64,000 nucleotides of DNA from Actinomycetes bacterium (GTDB taxonomy: Bacteria; Actinomycetota; Acidimicrobiia; Acidimicrobiales; Acidimicrobiaceae). A model generated the notes under the pieces. It was not told where the DNA came from, made no database searches, and saw only the letters and a list, made by a program, of their open reading frames with translations. A program made the translations under genes and the position numbers. Of this stretch, positions 1 through 8,981 are shown one piece after another. The stretch's first letter is position 1; every line of letters begins with the position of its first letter. The stretch spans positions 1 through 64,000 of the forward strand of contig JAKARV010000008.1 in assembly GCA_021819205.1 (NCBI GenBank). The letters run 5' to 3'.

Positions 1-221
1 CTGGCATACAGCACGGTCACACGGTTTGACGGTGCATGGCGTGGAGCCAGGTGGCGCAGCTTTGCGAGGTCGTAGCGCCGTCGCCCTCCGGCGGTGCGTT
101 CCGGAGCATCGATCCGGCCCTCGGCTTCCCAGCGCCTAAGCGTGTCCGGGTGAACACCAAGTTCTCTTGCGGCGACACCAATAGAGACCGGCGTATAAGT
201 ATTATGCCGCCATGTGCGCAG
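1..221 (-). CDS. IS607-family serine recombinase TnpA, N-terminal part, cut by window edge
   Basis: Reading the minus strand from about 221 to 1 gives an open frame with a MerR-like helix-turn-helix (key residues GVAARELGVHPDTLRRWE), a basic GGRRRYDL wing, and then RVTVLYA at the window edge. This order, HTH followed at once by the first beta strand of a serine-recombinase domain (normally V-x-Y-A-R-V-S), is the hallmark of IS607-type transposases, so the catalytic domain should lie beyond position 1. No ATG, GTG or TTG lies between the in-frame stop at about 228-230 and the HTH. The only near-start is CTG at 221-219, so the gene may use a rare start or be decayed. A plain MerR regulator is less likely because of the RVTVLYA segment. 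Confidence 0.7.
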   Translation of the reverse strand, partial: MRTWRHNTYTPVSIGVAARELGVHPDTLRRWEAEGRIDAPERTAGGRRRYDLAKLRHLAPRHAPSNRVTVLYA

Positions 222-316
222 GAGTGCCTAGCTAGGTGCGATCAGTAAGTAGCCCGGTCAAGTCGGAGTGCCGGACGTTTCACCCCGGTGCCTGCTGGGC
301 AGCTAACGTGTCAGCT

Positions 317-3300
317 ATGGATTCAGCGAATGAAGCGCCTTCTGGAAGCATGCAGTCGGCGGTGCTGGCGCTGCAACGATACTGGGCTGAGCAGGGCTGC
401 ATGATCGGCCAACCGCTAAACACCGAGGTGGGTGCGGGGACGATGAACCCCGCTACGTTTCTCCGGGTTCTCGGTCCGGAGCCGTGGCGGATCGCTTACG
501 TAGAGCCAAGCGTCCGCCCGGACGACAGCCGCTACGGTGAGAACCCCAACCGCCTCCAAACTCACACCCAGTTCCAGGTGATTTTGAAGCCGGAACCGGG
601 AGACCCGCAGGAGCTTTTTCTCGGCTCGCTGGCGGCCCTTGGCGTCGACCCAAGGAGCCACGACATTCGTTTTGTCGAGGACAACTGGGCGCAGCCGGCG
701 ATCGGGGCTTGGGGGCTCGGTTGGGAGGTGTGGATCGACGGCATGGAGGCGACACAGTTCACATACTTCCAGCAGGTTGGGGGGCACCCTCTCGATCCGG
801 TATCGGTTGAGATCACCTACGGAATGGAGCGGATCTTGATGGCGCTCCAGGGGGTCTCGCACTTTCGGGATCTTGTCTACGCGCCGGGGATAACATACGG
901 CGAGATCTTTGGCGAGAGCGAGTACGAGATGTCCCGTTACTACCTGGACGCGGCGAGCGTCGAGCGGCAGCGGAACTTCTACCAGGAGTACATAGCCGAG
1001 GCGGAGCGGCTCATCGCTGAGCGGCTTCCGGTACCTGCCCACCTTTTCGTTCTCAAGTCCTCTCAAGCTTTCAACATTCTTGACAGCCGCGGAGCGATCA
1101 GCACTACCGAACGTGCCCAGGCTTTTGGGACCATGCGCCGTCTGGCGCGAGAAATATCCGGTCTCTGGATCGAGAAGCGTGAGCAGATCGGTTTTCCACT
1201 GCTCGCGCCTGTTGAAGAAGATGTCGCAGCCGAGGCTCTGCCCGCGGTGGTGGAGCAACCAACCGGTCCGGAGCGTTTTGTTCTCGAGATCGGCGTCGAG
1301 GAGCTGCCAGCAGCTGTGGTGGGGCAGACGGTGGCGGCAGTTCACGCCTTCTTCCTCTCTGAACTGGAACGTTCACGGCTCGATCACGGCACCGTGGAGG
1401 TAGAGGGAACTCCCCGCCGCATCGTAGTGGCCATCGCTGGAGTGGCTCCCGTGGAGCGCGAGGCGATCCGTACAGTCAAGGGCCCTAGGTCTGTCGCCGC
1501 CTTCGATGCGGAAGGAAGGCCGACTCGCGCGCTGGAAGGGTTCACGGCAAAGTGGGGACTATTGCCGTCCGACGCCTTCCGTATGACTGCCGACGGCGCT
1601 GAGGTTATGGCGGTTGAGGTACCGGAACCGTCGCGATCGGCTTTGGAGGTGCTCGGGGAGATCTCCAGCAAGGCGGTGCTGTCGCTACGGGCCGAGCGCA
1701 ACATGCGCTGGAGCAACCCTGCTCTTTCGTTTTCCCGTCCAATCCGGTGGCTGGTAGCACTGCTTGGCGCGCAGCTCGTAGAGGTAAATGTGCCGGGACT
1801 CGCCTCCGGCCGGACCACCCGCGTATTCAGGAGCGATTCGGAGCCGGTTCGGGTGGCGGAGAGCGCTGACGGAGTGTTGCGAATACACCGAGAGGCGGGG
1901 ATCGTGCTGAGCGTCGAAGAGCGGCGCACCATGGTAAGGGAGCAGGCGGCAGATCTTGCCGCGTCCGCGGGAGCGTACGTCGACCTTGTGCGGGAGTCCA
2001 CCCTGATTGATGAGGTGGCAAACCTGGTGGAGGCGCCGTTTGGCTTGCTGGGAAACTTTCCTCCGCAAATGTTGGAGCTCCCGGCCTGCGTACTTGAAGC
2101 GGTGATGCACAAGCACTTGCGTTACCTAGCTGTGCGCGATGATAACGGCGATCTGGCACCGGCGTTTATCGCTTTCGCCAATGGAAAGTGCGATGAAGAG
2201 GTGGTCAGGAGAGGCAACGAAGCGGTGATCCGGGCGCGCTTTGAAGATGCCTTGTTTTTTTGGCGCTCCGACCTCCAGACTCCGCTTGACGAGTTCTACC
2301 GCGAGCTGGAGAGGCTTACTTTTGAGACGCGGCTCGGGTCGATGAGGGAGCGCGCCGAGCGGATTAAGGGAGTTGCTGGGAAGATCGCCGAAGTGGTTGG
2401 ACTTGACGGTGGAGAGCTCAAGGTGCTTCGGAGAGCGGCCGAGATCGCCAAGTTCGACTTAGCCACCAAGATGGTAATTGAACTATCCAGCCTGGCCGGG
2501 GAGATGGCGGCTGAGTACGCGCGCCGAGCGGGTGAAGTCGAGGGAGTGGTGCAGGCGCTTCTAGGCATGGAGCTCCCTCGGACCGGTGTGGATGAGCTTC
2601 CTCCGACTCTTGCGGGGGCGGTCTTGGCGCTCGCTGATCGGGCGGACCTGCTGGTTTCGATGGCTGCGCTGGGTGAGAAGACCTCGGGCTCTTCGGACCC
2701 CTTTGGCCAACGCCGGGCCGCGATCGGTATAGTTCGGATCCTTCGGGACCGGGGAGAGCTCCAAGACCTCGGGATCCGGGAGCTGTTGACGCTGGCTGCT
2801 CCTGCCCTTGCCGAAAAGGGGTTTGAGATCACCGGAGAGCAGCTGGATGGAATCGTAGCCTTCGTGGTTTCCCGGCTCGAACAGCTGCTCAGGATCGAGG
2901 GAGCGGACAAGGCGCTCCTGGAGGCGTTCGATCTCTCTTATCCGGGTAGGGCGAGGGCGCTGATCGCAGAGGTTGAGCAGCTTCAGGGCGACCCAGCTTT
3001 TCTGGCGATGGTGCAGGCCATGAACCGGGTCAGCCAGATCGTTCCCGCCGACACGGTTGCGATCTTCGATCCGGTCCTGCTCGCTTCGGCGGAGGAGAGG
3101 CGGCTGGTCGGCGTGGTTTCGGCACTGGATGGATGCGATACCTTGACGGAGTGGGCCGCGACAAGCGATGAGCTGGTCGAAGCGGTTGCCGGGTTTTTCG
3201 ATGCGGTTCTGATCATGGACCTTGACGACTCGGTCAGAAGTTCTCGGCTTGGACTCCTGCGCTATATTACGGAGCTTGCGCCGTCTGGCGTGCGCTGGAA

Positions 3301-3346
3301 AGAGCTTTGGACGGCGCTATTTGCGATTCGCACCGAACGATCGTAG
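317..3346 (+). CDS. glyQS: glycyl-tRNA synthetase, alpha and beta subunits fused
   Basis: Charges tRNA-Gly with glycine in the cytoplasm. Residues 1 to about 300 are the class II catalytic alpha subunit (GlyQ: GMNPATFLRVLGPEPW-like start, GMERILMALQGV near the end). A linker of about 20 residues follows, then the beta subunit from about residue 320 (LEIGVEELPA), with the HD-like segment around FDLATKMVIELSSLAGE and a C-terminal tRNA-binding region. At about 1009 residues it matches the sum of separate GlyQ (about 300) and GlyS (about 690). ATG 317 is chosen because homology begins just after it. An in-frame upstream extension from GTG 236 has no family resemblance. Many actinobacteria instead use the unrelated single-chain alpha2 GlyRS, so the fused bacterial-type enzyme is notable. 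No T-box leader was seen in the roughly 95 bases upstream. Confidence 0.95.
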   Translation: MDSANEAPSGSMQSAVLALQRYWAEQGCMIGQPLNTEVGAGTMNPATFLRVLGPEPWRIAYVEPSVRPDDSRYGENPNRLQTHTQFQVILKPEPGDPQELFLGSLAALGVDPRSHDIRFVEDNWAQPAIGAWGLGWEVWIDGMEATQFTYFQQVGGHPLDPVSVEITYGMERILMALQGVSHFRDLVYAPGITYGEIFGESEYEMSRYYLDAASVERQRNFYQEYIAEAERLIAERLPVPAHLFVLKSSQAFNILDSRGAISTTERAQAFGTMRRLAREISGLWIEKREQIGFPLLAPVEEDVAAEALPAVVEQPTGPERFVLEIGVEELPAAVVGQTVAAVHAFFLSELERSRLDHGTVEVEGTPRRIVVAIAGVAPVEREAIRTVKGPRSVAAFDAEGRPTRALEGFTAKWGLLPSDAFRMTADGAEVMAVEVPEPSRSALEVLGEISSKAVLSLRAERNMRWSNPALSFSRPIRWLVALLGAQLVEVNVPGLASGRTTRVFRSDSEPVRVAESADGVLRIHREAGIVLSVEERRTMVREQAADLAASAGAYVDLVRESTLIDEVANLVEAPFGLLGNFPPQMLELPACVLEAVMHKHLRYLAVRDDNGDLAPAFIAFANGKCDEEVVRRGNEAVIRARFEDALFFWRSDLQTPLDEFYRELERLTFETRLGSMRERAERIKGVAGKIAEVVGLDGGELKVLRRAAEIAKFDLATKMVIELSSLAGEMAAEYARRAGEVEGVVQALLGMELPRTGVDELPPTLAGAVLALADRADLLVSMAALGEKTSGSSDPFGQRRAAIGIVRILRDRGELQDLGIRELLTLAAPALAEKGFEITGEQLDGIVAFVVSRLEQLLRIEGADKALLEAFDLSYPGRARALIAEVEQLQGDPAFLAMVQAMNRVSQIVPADTVAIFDPVLLASAEERRLVGVVSALDGCDTLTEWAATSDELVEAVAGFFDAVLIMDLDDSVRSSRLGLLRYITELAPSGVRWKELWTALFAIRTERS

Positions 3347-3422
3347 CAGCGCTAGCCGCCGCTGGCGTGCACGTGGATCGCCCTTGCCCCGCTGGCCAGG
3401 GAGGTCCCATTAGGCTGGTTGC

Positions 3423-4802
3423 GTGTCACGCCCGATCATCTCTTCGCTTAGGGAGCCTTCACCAGCCGCGTCCGCCGGTTTGGCCGTCGGTGACGCGATC
3501 ATATCGGTGGATGGGGTGGTGCCCAGGGATATCATCGACTATCACCAGCTAGTCGATGGCAAGGATCCGGAGTTCGAGATTGACCGGGCTGGTATCGCCC
3601 TTACCGTGGTGGTGGAGAAGCGGGAGGGGGAGCCAACCGGGATTGAGATCTCCGACGCCTTGTTTGATCGGGTTCGGACCTGCGACAATCACTGCGAGTT
3701 CTGCTTTATCTACCAACTTCCCAAGGGCTTGCGCCGCACGCTTTACGTGAAGGACGACGATTACCGGCTCTCGTTCCTGTACGGAAACTTCACCACGCTT
3801 ACCCGTTTTACGGAGGCTGATCTCGAGCGGGTCGTGACCGAGCGTTTGAGTCCGCTCTACGTCTCGATTCACACTACCGATCCGTTGTTGCGGGCGGAGA
3901 TTCTTCGCAATCCCCGTGGCGCTTACTCGCTGAGATGGCTGGAGGCCCTGCTTGCCGCGGGAATAGAGGTACACGGCCAAGTAGTCCTTCTTCCGGGCGT
4001 GAACGATGGCGAGGAGCTGGTTAAGACGCTTGCGGACGTAGCGTTGCGTTTCCCGGAGCTGGCTTCTGTGGGGGTGGTTCCGCTCGGTGTCTCCCGTTAC
4101 ACCAAGGAACCCCGGATGCGTGCGACGACGAAGGAAGAGGCGGCGCAGGCGATTGAGATCGTGAATGGTTTTCAGAGGGGTTTTGTCGAGCGGTTGGGCA
4201 GGCCGCTCGTCTACGCCTCCGATGAGTTTTATCTGATTGCCTGCGAGGAGTTTCCGGATTTGCAAAGCTACGGTGGGCTTCCACAGCTGGAGAACGGGGT
4301 TGGGGTATACCGGCAATTTGAGGCTGAGTTTTTGGGCCAGCGGGAACCGGAGCCGGGATCGCGCTCGGGTTTTTTTGCTTCGATTGACGGTGCTCCCGCG
4401 CTTGGCTACCGTGCGATCAGATTCTCCGCTCGGGGTAATCGGGCAGAGGGTATCCAGGGAGGGGTGAAGATTATCACGTCGGCTTATGGAAAGCTCGCGC
4501 TCGAGCGCCTTTCGGCGGTTTCGGGGGTAACGATGGACTTTGTCGAAGTTGAGAACCGCTTCTTCGGCGGGAACATCGCGGTAGCCGGGTTGATGGCCGG
4601 GGAAGACGTGGCCGGGGTGATCGCAGACGAGGACCGGACGAGGCTTCTTCTTCCCGATGTCTGCCTGAGCGAGGGGCGCTTCATCGACGGATGGGAGTTG
4701 GAGGCGCTTCCGCGCCAGGTCGAGGTGGTTCCGAGTGACGGAAGATCGCTCGCCCAAGCCCTTTCTGGAAGGCGGTTTCCCGCGGTTGGGAAGGCTTCAT
4801 GA
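3423..4802 (+). CDS. PDZ/radical-SAM DUF512 family protein
   Basis: Residues 1-60 form a PDZ-like domain (PSPAASAGLAVGDAIISVDG). It is followed by a radical-SAM core whose cluster ligands are Cys87, Cys91 and Cys94 (CxxxCxxC), then a C-terminal DUF512 region; 459 residues is normal for the family. Members probably bind a 4Fe-4S cluster and S-adenosylmethionine, but the reaction is not established to my knowledge. The start is GTG 3423, the PDZ domain beginning within about ten residues of it. The stop overlaps the start of der by 4 bases (ATGA), so the two are translationally coupled. A DUF512 gene next to der is a recurrent bacterial arrangement, which hints at a role linked to ribosome or RNA biology (inference). 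Confidence 0.9.
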   Translation: MSRPIISSLREPSPAASAGLAVGDAIISVDGVVPRDIIDYHQLVDGKDPEFEIDRAGIALTVVVEKREGEPTGIEISDALFDRVRTCDNHCEFCFIYQLPKGLRRTLYVKDDDYRLSFLYGNFTTLTRFTEADLERVVTERLSPLYVSIHTTDPLLRAEILRNPRGAYSLRWLEALLAAGIEVHGQVVLLPGVNDGEELVKTLADVALRFPELASVGVVPLGVSRYTKEPRMRATTKEEAAQAIEIVNGFQRGFVERLGRPLVYASDEFYLIACEEFPDLQSYGGLPQLENGVGVYRQFEAEFLGQREPEPGSRSGFFASIDGAPALGYRAIRFSARGNRAEGIQGGVKIITSAYGKLALERLSAVSGVTMDFVEVENRFFGGNIAVAGLMAGEDVAGVIADEDRTRLLLPDVCLSEGRFIDGWELEALPRQVEVVPSDGRSLAQALSGRRFPAVGKAS

Positions 4803-6130
4803 AGCCAGTGCGGATCCTGATCGTTGGACGTCCAAATGTGGGAAAGTCGGCCCTCTTCAACCGGCTGGTCTCTGGACGAATTGCGGTGGTCGAGGAGCGG
4901 GAGAAGGTAACTCGCGATGTGAAGGACGCGGTTACCACTTGGCGCGGACGCGACTTTGTAATCTCGGACTCCGGTGGCTGGCTCGATACCCAGGATCGCC
5001 TGGATCGCAAGGTTTCCGAGATGGTAGAGCGTTTTATTGACGAGACCGACCTGGTGTTATTCGTGGTTGACGTCCGTGCCGGTATCACCGGCGAAGATTT
5101 GGCCGTCTCGCGGCTGCTGCATCGGAGGGCGGTGCCGGTGATGCTGGTCGCCAACAAGGTGGACGGTGCAAGCCAAGAGGCCGGGATCTGGGAGTTTCTC
5201 CAGCTTGGTTTTGGCGACCCGATTCCGGTTTCGGCGATCCACGGCCGGAACAGTGGCGAGCTGCTCGATCTAATTGGGGAGGCTACCGGTGGTTTTGGCG
5301 AGGCCGAAGAGGAAGAGTCCACCGGGTCGCCGGGGGACGGTGCGGTTGACGCGGACGTGGTTTCGACGGAACTTAAGGTTGCCATTGTTGGCAGACAGAA
5401 CGCAGGCAAGTCGACTCTTTTCAACCGAATGGTGGGCCAGGAGCGCTCGGTGGTTTACGACCTTCCTGGCACTACGGTTGATACGGTTGACACGGTGGTC
5501 ATGACCGAGGATGGTCCGATCCGGTTTTTTGACACCGCAGGCTTGAGGAGGCGTTCCAAGTACGCCGAGGCTACCGAGTACTACTCGATGGTGAGGACCT
5601 TGGCGGCCATCGATGCTGCCGACGTCTCGATTTTGGTGATTGACGCGAGTGTTGGGGTGACCGGCTGGGACCAGCGGCTTGCCGAGCGGATTGATGCCGC
5701 CGGATCTCCGCTCGTTTTAGTGATGAATAAGTGGGACTTGCTGGGCGAAGAGCAGCGGCTGCGGGAGAACGCTGAGATCGAGGACCGGCTGGCTTTTATC
5801 AACGGCCTGACGCCGATTCGGGTATCGGCAAGAACCGGCAAAGGCGTTCACCGGATTCTTCCGGTGATCTACGAGGCCAAGCGAGCATACAACACCCGGA
5901 TTTCTACCGCCGAGCTGAACCGGTTCATCAAGGAAGTGCAGTCCCGGAACCCACCAAGCGAAGGGAAAATCCTTTATGCGGTTCAAGGAGCCGCAAATCC
6001 GCCCACGTTCACACTCTTTTCCAATCGGCCGATCCCCCCCGGCTACTTGCGCTTTCTTGAGAATCGGATGAGAGAGAAGTTCGGACTAGGGTCCACTCCG
6101 GTGAAGTTGCGGGTTCGGCGGCGGGATTGA
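4799..6130 (+). CDS. der: ribosome biogenesis GTPase Der (EngA)
   Basis: Double-Era GTPase needed for 50S ribosomal subunit maturation. It has two tandem G domains: the first P-loop GRPNVGKS at residues 10-17 with NKVD near 118, the second P-loop GRQNAGKS near 198-205 with DTAGLRRRSK and NKWD near 309. These precede a C-terminal KH-like domain. Length 443 is typical. The switch-I segment of the second domain reads PGTTVDTVDT where most Der proteins have PGTTRD, a small departure. The start ATG overlaps the DUF512 stop (ATGA). A following gene begins 18 bases after the stop and is probably in the same transcript. Confidence 0.95.
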   Translation: MKPVRILIVGRPNVGKSALFNRLVSGRIAVVEEREKVTRDVKDAVTTWRGRDFVISDSGGWLDTQDRLDRKVSEMVERFIDETDLVLFVVDVRAGITGEDLAVSRLLHRRAVPVMLVANKVDGASQEAGIWEFLQLGFGDPIPVSAIHGRNSGELLDLIGEATGGFGEAEEEESTGSPGDGAVDADVVSTELKVAIVGRQNAGKSTLFNRMVGQERSVVYDLPGTTVDTVDTVVMTEDGPIRFFDTAGLRRRSKYAEATEYYSMVRTLAAIDAADVSILVIDASVGVTGWDQRLAERIDAAGSPLVLVMNKWDLLGEEQRLRENAEIEDRLAFINGLTPIRVSARTGKGVHRILPVIYEAKRAYNTRISTAELNRFIKEVQSRNPPSEGKILYAVQGAANPPTFTLFSNRPIPPGYLRFLENRMREKFGLGSTPVKLRVRRRD

Positions 6131-6148
6131 TGCTTCGAGGAGGTACGT

Positions 6149-7669
6149 GTGCGCGACGACATTGTGACCAAGGCTGAGGCGATTCGCTATCGCTGGCCCC
6201 AGTCGGTACGCGAACGGCTTGAGAAGAGCCAGAAGTTGCACGCCCGGGAGCGGATCAGCTTGCTCGTCGACGAGCGTAGCTTTCGCGAGGATGGACTCTT
6301 TGCCAACTGCTTGGATCCATCTCTTCCTGCCGATGGCGTGATCACCGGTACCGGACTGGTAGATGGCCGCCCGGTGGCGATCATGGCGAACGACCAGACT
6401 GTAAAGGCGGGTTCCTGGGGGGCGCGCACCGTTGAGAAGATTGTTCGGCTCACCGAGCTTGCCTACCAGGAGATGCTTCCAGTGGTCTATCTTGTCGATT
6501 CCGCCGGAGCGCGGATCACCGACCAGGTGGAACTTTTCCCGGGACGAAGGGGCGCGGGTCGCATCTTTGCCAACCAGGTGCGACTTTCGGGTAGAGTTCC
6601 CCAGGTCTGCTGCCTCTTCGGGCCTTCGGCGGCGGGTGGGGCATATATCCCGGCCTTTTGCGATGTGGTCTTCATGGTTGAGGGGAACGCTTCCATGTAC
6701 TTGGGGTCTCCGAGGATGGCGGAGGTGGTAATTGGCGAACGGGTGACCCTGGAGGAGATGGGTGGGGCCCGGATGCATGCTACCGTTTCGGGCTGTGGGG
6801 ACAACCTGGTTCGCGACGATGCCGGCGCAATCGAGGCGGCACGTGCCTATCTTTCCTATCTTCCATCGAACTACCTTGATGACGCTCCAGACGAGGAGCC
6901 GGAAGAGCCGATCCGCGATTTTTTCGAAGGGCTGATCCCGGAGGCCGCGAGCCAGGGGTACGACATGCACCAGGTAGTCGAGTGCGTGGTCGATGCGGGG
7001 AGCTTTTTTGAGATCAAGCCGCTTTTCGCCGCTGAGATTATCGTTGGATTTGCCCGGCTGAAGGGGAGGGCGATCGCGGTTATCGCCAACAACCCGATGG
7101 TTAAGGGTGGCGTCCTTTTTGGCGACTCCGCGGACAAGGCTGCTCGATTCATATGGAATGCGGATGCCTTCAACGTACCGCTACTTTTTTTGGCTGACGT
7201 GCCAGGATTCATGATCGGTTCCGAGGTCGAGCGCCACGGCATCATCAGGCATGGAGCCAAGATGATCACGGCGGTAGCTGAGGCGACCGTGCCGAAGATA
7301 TCGGTGATAGTGCGAAAGGCCTACGGGGCGGGCCTGTATGCCATGTGCGGCCCGGGCTTCTCTCCAGATGCCACTATCGCGCTTCCACAGGCTTCGATCG
7401 CGGTGATGGGGCCGGAGCCGGCGGTGAACGCCGTCTATTACAACCGGATTGCGGAGATTGAAGATGTCGCGGCGAGGGAGCGGTTTATCCGGGAGCGGCG
7501 GGAGGAGTACGAGAAGGACGTAGATCTCTTTCGACTCGCCGCTGACTTGGTTGTCGACGCGGTGATCGACCCGGGCGGCCTCCGGGACGAACTTGCCGCG
7601 CGGTTTGGCCGGGCCACCCGCAAGGACAGACACTTTTCCGGGCGCCGCCATGGCGTGCCTCCGGTATAA
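6149..7669 (+). CDS. acyl-CoA carboxylase, carboxyltransferase (beta) subunit
   Basis: Transfers carboxyl from carboxybiotin to an acyl-CoA and would work with a biotin-carrying alpha subunit encoded outside this window. The crotonase-type carboxyltransferase fold is clear: the N half has oxyanion-hole segments around GPSAAGGAYIPAFCD, and the C half has NNPMVKGGVLFGDSADKAARF and RKAYGAGLYAMCG. Length 506 fits methylcrotonyl- and propionyl-CoA carboxylase beta chains. The AGGAYIPA segment leans towards the methylcrotonyl type. With the HMG-CoA-lyase-like gene at 11.4 kb, leucine breakdown is a reasonable but unproven guess. Start GTG 6149 is fixed by a strong GAGGAGG ribosome site at about 6137-6143. 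Confidence 0.88.
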   Translation: MRDDIVTKAEAIRYRWPQSVRERLEKSQKLHARERISLLVDERSFREDGLFANCLDPSLPADGVITGTGLVDGRPVAIMANDQTVKAGSWGARTVEKIVRLTELAYQEMLPVVYLVDSAGARITDQVELFPGRRGAGRIFANQVRLSGRVPQVCCLFGPSAAGGAYIPAFCDVVFMVEGNASMYLGSPRMAEVVIGERVTLEEMGGARMHATVSGCGDNLVRDDAGAIEAARAYLSYLPSNYLDDAPDEEPEEPIRDFFEGLIPEAASQGYDMHQVVECVVDAGSFFEIKPLFAAEIIVGFARLKGRAIAVIANNPMVKGGVLFGDSADKAARFIWNADAFNVPLLFLADVPGFMIGSEVERHGIIRHGAKMITAVAEATVPKISVIVRKAYGAGLYAMCGPGFSPDATIALPQASIAVMGPEPAVNAVYYNRIAEIEDVAARERFIRERREEYEKDVDLFRLAADLVVDAVIDPGGLRDELAARFGRATRKDRHFSGRRHGVPPV

Positions 7670-7697
7670 CCGTGGCCTTGGCGACTAGCCTCTACTT

Positions 7698-7895
7698 ATG
7701 CCTTGGTGTGAAAGCTGCGAGAGGTTCCAAGATAACTCTGAGGTGGACAAGGAGGGTCACTGTCCAAAATGCGGGAGCGTGATCGCACCTCCTAAGCGGG
7801 CTCCGTGGCACTTCAAGCTGTTGGTGGTGGCAACGATTATCTACTTAACGTACCGGTTGATTCAGCTCGTGATGTGGCTGCACCATGTCCTCTAG
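7698..7895 (+). CDS. zinc-ribbon membrane miniprotein, function unknown
   Basis: A 65-residue protein with two CxxC knuckles (CESC at residues 4-7, CPKC at 22-25), likely to bind one zinc ion. A single transmembrane helix spans roughly residues 38-60 (FKLLVVATIIYLTYRLIQLVMWL). It ends 11 bases inside the following MBL-fold gene, so the two are probably cotranslated. The composition, two clean zinc knuckles and coupling support a real gene. The function is not known to me; a small membrane adaptor is one possibility. Confidence 0.75.
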   Translation: MPWCESCERFQDNSEVDKEGHCPKCGSVIAPPKRAPWHFKLLVVATIIYLTYRLIQLVMWLHHVL

Positions 7896-8784
7896 CGCCC
7901 GTTTGAGCGAGGTTGCCGAGCGAGCGTATGCCTACATCCAGCCCGATGGCTCGTGGTTCGTGAACAACGCCGGGATTCTTGTCGGTTCGAGGCAGGGCGC
8001 GCTCGTCGACTCTTGCTCCACTGTCGACCGGACCCGAGAGCTGTTAAGCACTTCCAGAGGGGTGGGTTTATTACCAAAACCGCTGGTAGTGGCGACTCAC
8101 CACCATGCTGATCACACTAACGGACTATCGTTGGTTGAGCCGTCGGAGATTATTGCGCATGCCGAGGTTCCCGGAGAGATGGCAGCGGCGTTTTCCATCC
8201 CGCCTCCGGGACTTTTTGAGGAGGTGCGGTGGGGGGAGATTGAAGTCCGCTTTCCTACCATCACTTTTACCGATCGACTCTCCCTCGATCTTGGAGGGCT
8301 AGTTGCCCAGGTCGCATACTGCGGCGGGAACGCCCATACCCGCGGCGACAGCTACGTCTACCTTCCCGACTCTCGGGTTTTGTTCGCGGGGGATCTGGTG
8401 TTCAACGGGGTGACGCCTTTCGGGGCAATGGGGTCAATCTCTGGCTGGATTGAGGCGCTGTCAAGGTTGGCTGAGCTGAAATTCGAGGTGGTGATCCCTG
8501 GTCACGGTGAACTGTGCGGAGTAGAGGCTATCTGGGCGACGCAGCGTTACTTGCGGTTTATCTTGGAGATCGCCAAGGGCGCGGTCGAGGCGGGAGTTTC
8601 TCCACTTGAAGCGGCGCGGTCTGTACAGCTCGGAGAGTTTGACGACTGGCTAGACCAGGAACGAATCGTTGGGAACCTTCACGCGGCGATGGCAGAGCTG
8701 ACCGGGGGTGCGATCAACCTGATTGAGGTGTTTTTGGATATGAAGGAGTATGCGGGAGGCGGTTTGCTTCGCTGCATTGCGTAG
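7885..8784 (+). CDS. MBL-fold metallo-hydrolase
   Basis: Metallo-beta-lactamase fold protein of 299 residues. The metal-binding motif HHHADH occurs near residues 71-77 (T-H-H-H-A-D-H). A histidine in CGGNAHTRGD, an aspartate in FAGDLVF and PGHGE further along complete the usual set of metal ligands. The best-known enzymes with this layout are glyoxalase II-like and quorum-quenching hydrolases, and the substrate cannot be told from the sequence. The gene overlaps the preceding zinc-ribbon gene by 11 bases (ATG 7885). No signal peptide was seen, so it is probably cytoplasmic. Confidence 0.85.
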   Translation: MSSSARLSEVAERAYAYIQPDGSWFVNNAGILVGSRQGALVDSCSTVDRTRELLSTSRGVGLLPKPLVVATHHHADHTNGLSLVEPSEIIAHAEVPGEMAAAFSIPPPGLFEEVRWGEIEVRFPTITFTDRLSLDLGGLVAQVAYCGGNAHTRGDSYVYLPDSRVLFAGDLVFNGVTPFGAMGSISGWIEALSRLAELKFEVVIPGHGELCGVEAIWATQRYLRFILEIAKGAVEAGVSPLEAARSVQLGEFDDWLDQERIVGNLHAAMAELTGGAINLIEVFLDMKEYAGGGLLRCIA

Positions 8785-8852
8785 GAGAGGTGTGGCTGCG
8801 ATTGACGGGACAAGCAGCGGCGTCAGGTCTTGGGAATAGACTTACCAGATAT

Positions 8853-8930
8853 CGGGCTGTGGCGCAGCTTGGTTAGCGCGCTTGACTGGGGGTCAAGAGG
8901 TCGGAGGTTCAAATCCTCTCAGCCCGACCA
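8853..8930 (+). tRNA. tRNA-Pro (anticodon GGG)
   Basis: The acceptor stem CGGGCTG (8853-8859) pairs with CAGCCCG (8920-8926), followed by discriminator A and an encoded CCA (8928-8930). The anticodon arm CTTGA-CTGGGGG-TCAAG gives anticodon GGG. The T arm GGAGG-TTCAAAT-CCTCT (allowing the G-T pair) and D arm GCGCAGCTTGGTTAGCGC are normal. Confidence 0.96.
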
Positions 8931-8953
8931 TCAATAACTGGCTTAGAAATCTT

Positions 8954-8981
8954 CCGGTGCTTCCGCTTCTAGCGGGACCGG
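8954..8981 (+). terminator. possible stem-loop terminator after tRNA-Pro
   Basis: CCGGT (8954-8958) and ACCGG (8977-8981) pair, with an inner CCGC/GCGG stem. A run of T does not follow, so this is a weak terminator candidate or a processing hairpin. Confidence 0.3.

Noticed and set aside
222-316. T-box riboswitch ahead of the glycyl-tRNA synthetase
   Set aside because: The leader is under 100 bases and lacks the conserved T-box sequence and a terminator/antiterminator pair.
416-1345. 309-codon minus-strand frame inside glyQS
   Set aside because: Lies wholly within a clear aminoacyl-tRNA synthetase gene on the other strand; its composition (Arg/Leu/His-rich) is that of an antisense shadow.
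3549-4757. 402-codon minus-strand frame opposite the DUF512 gene
   Set aside because: Antisense shadow of a gene with intact radical-SAM motifs; no ribosome site and no family resemblance.
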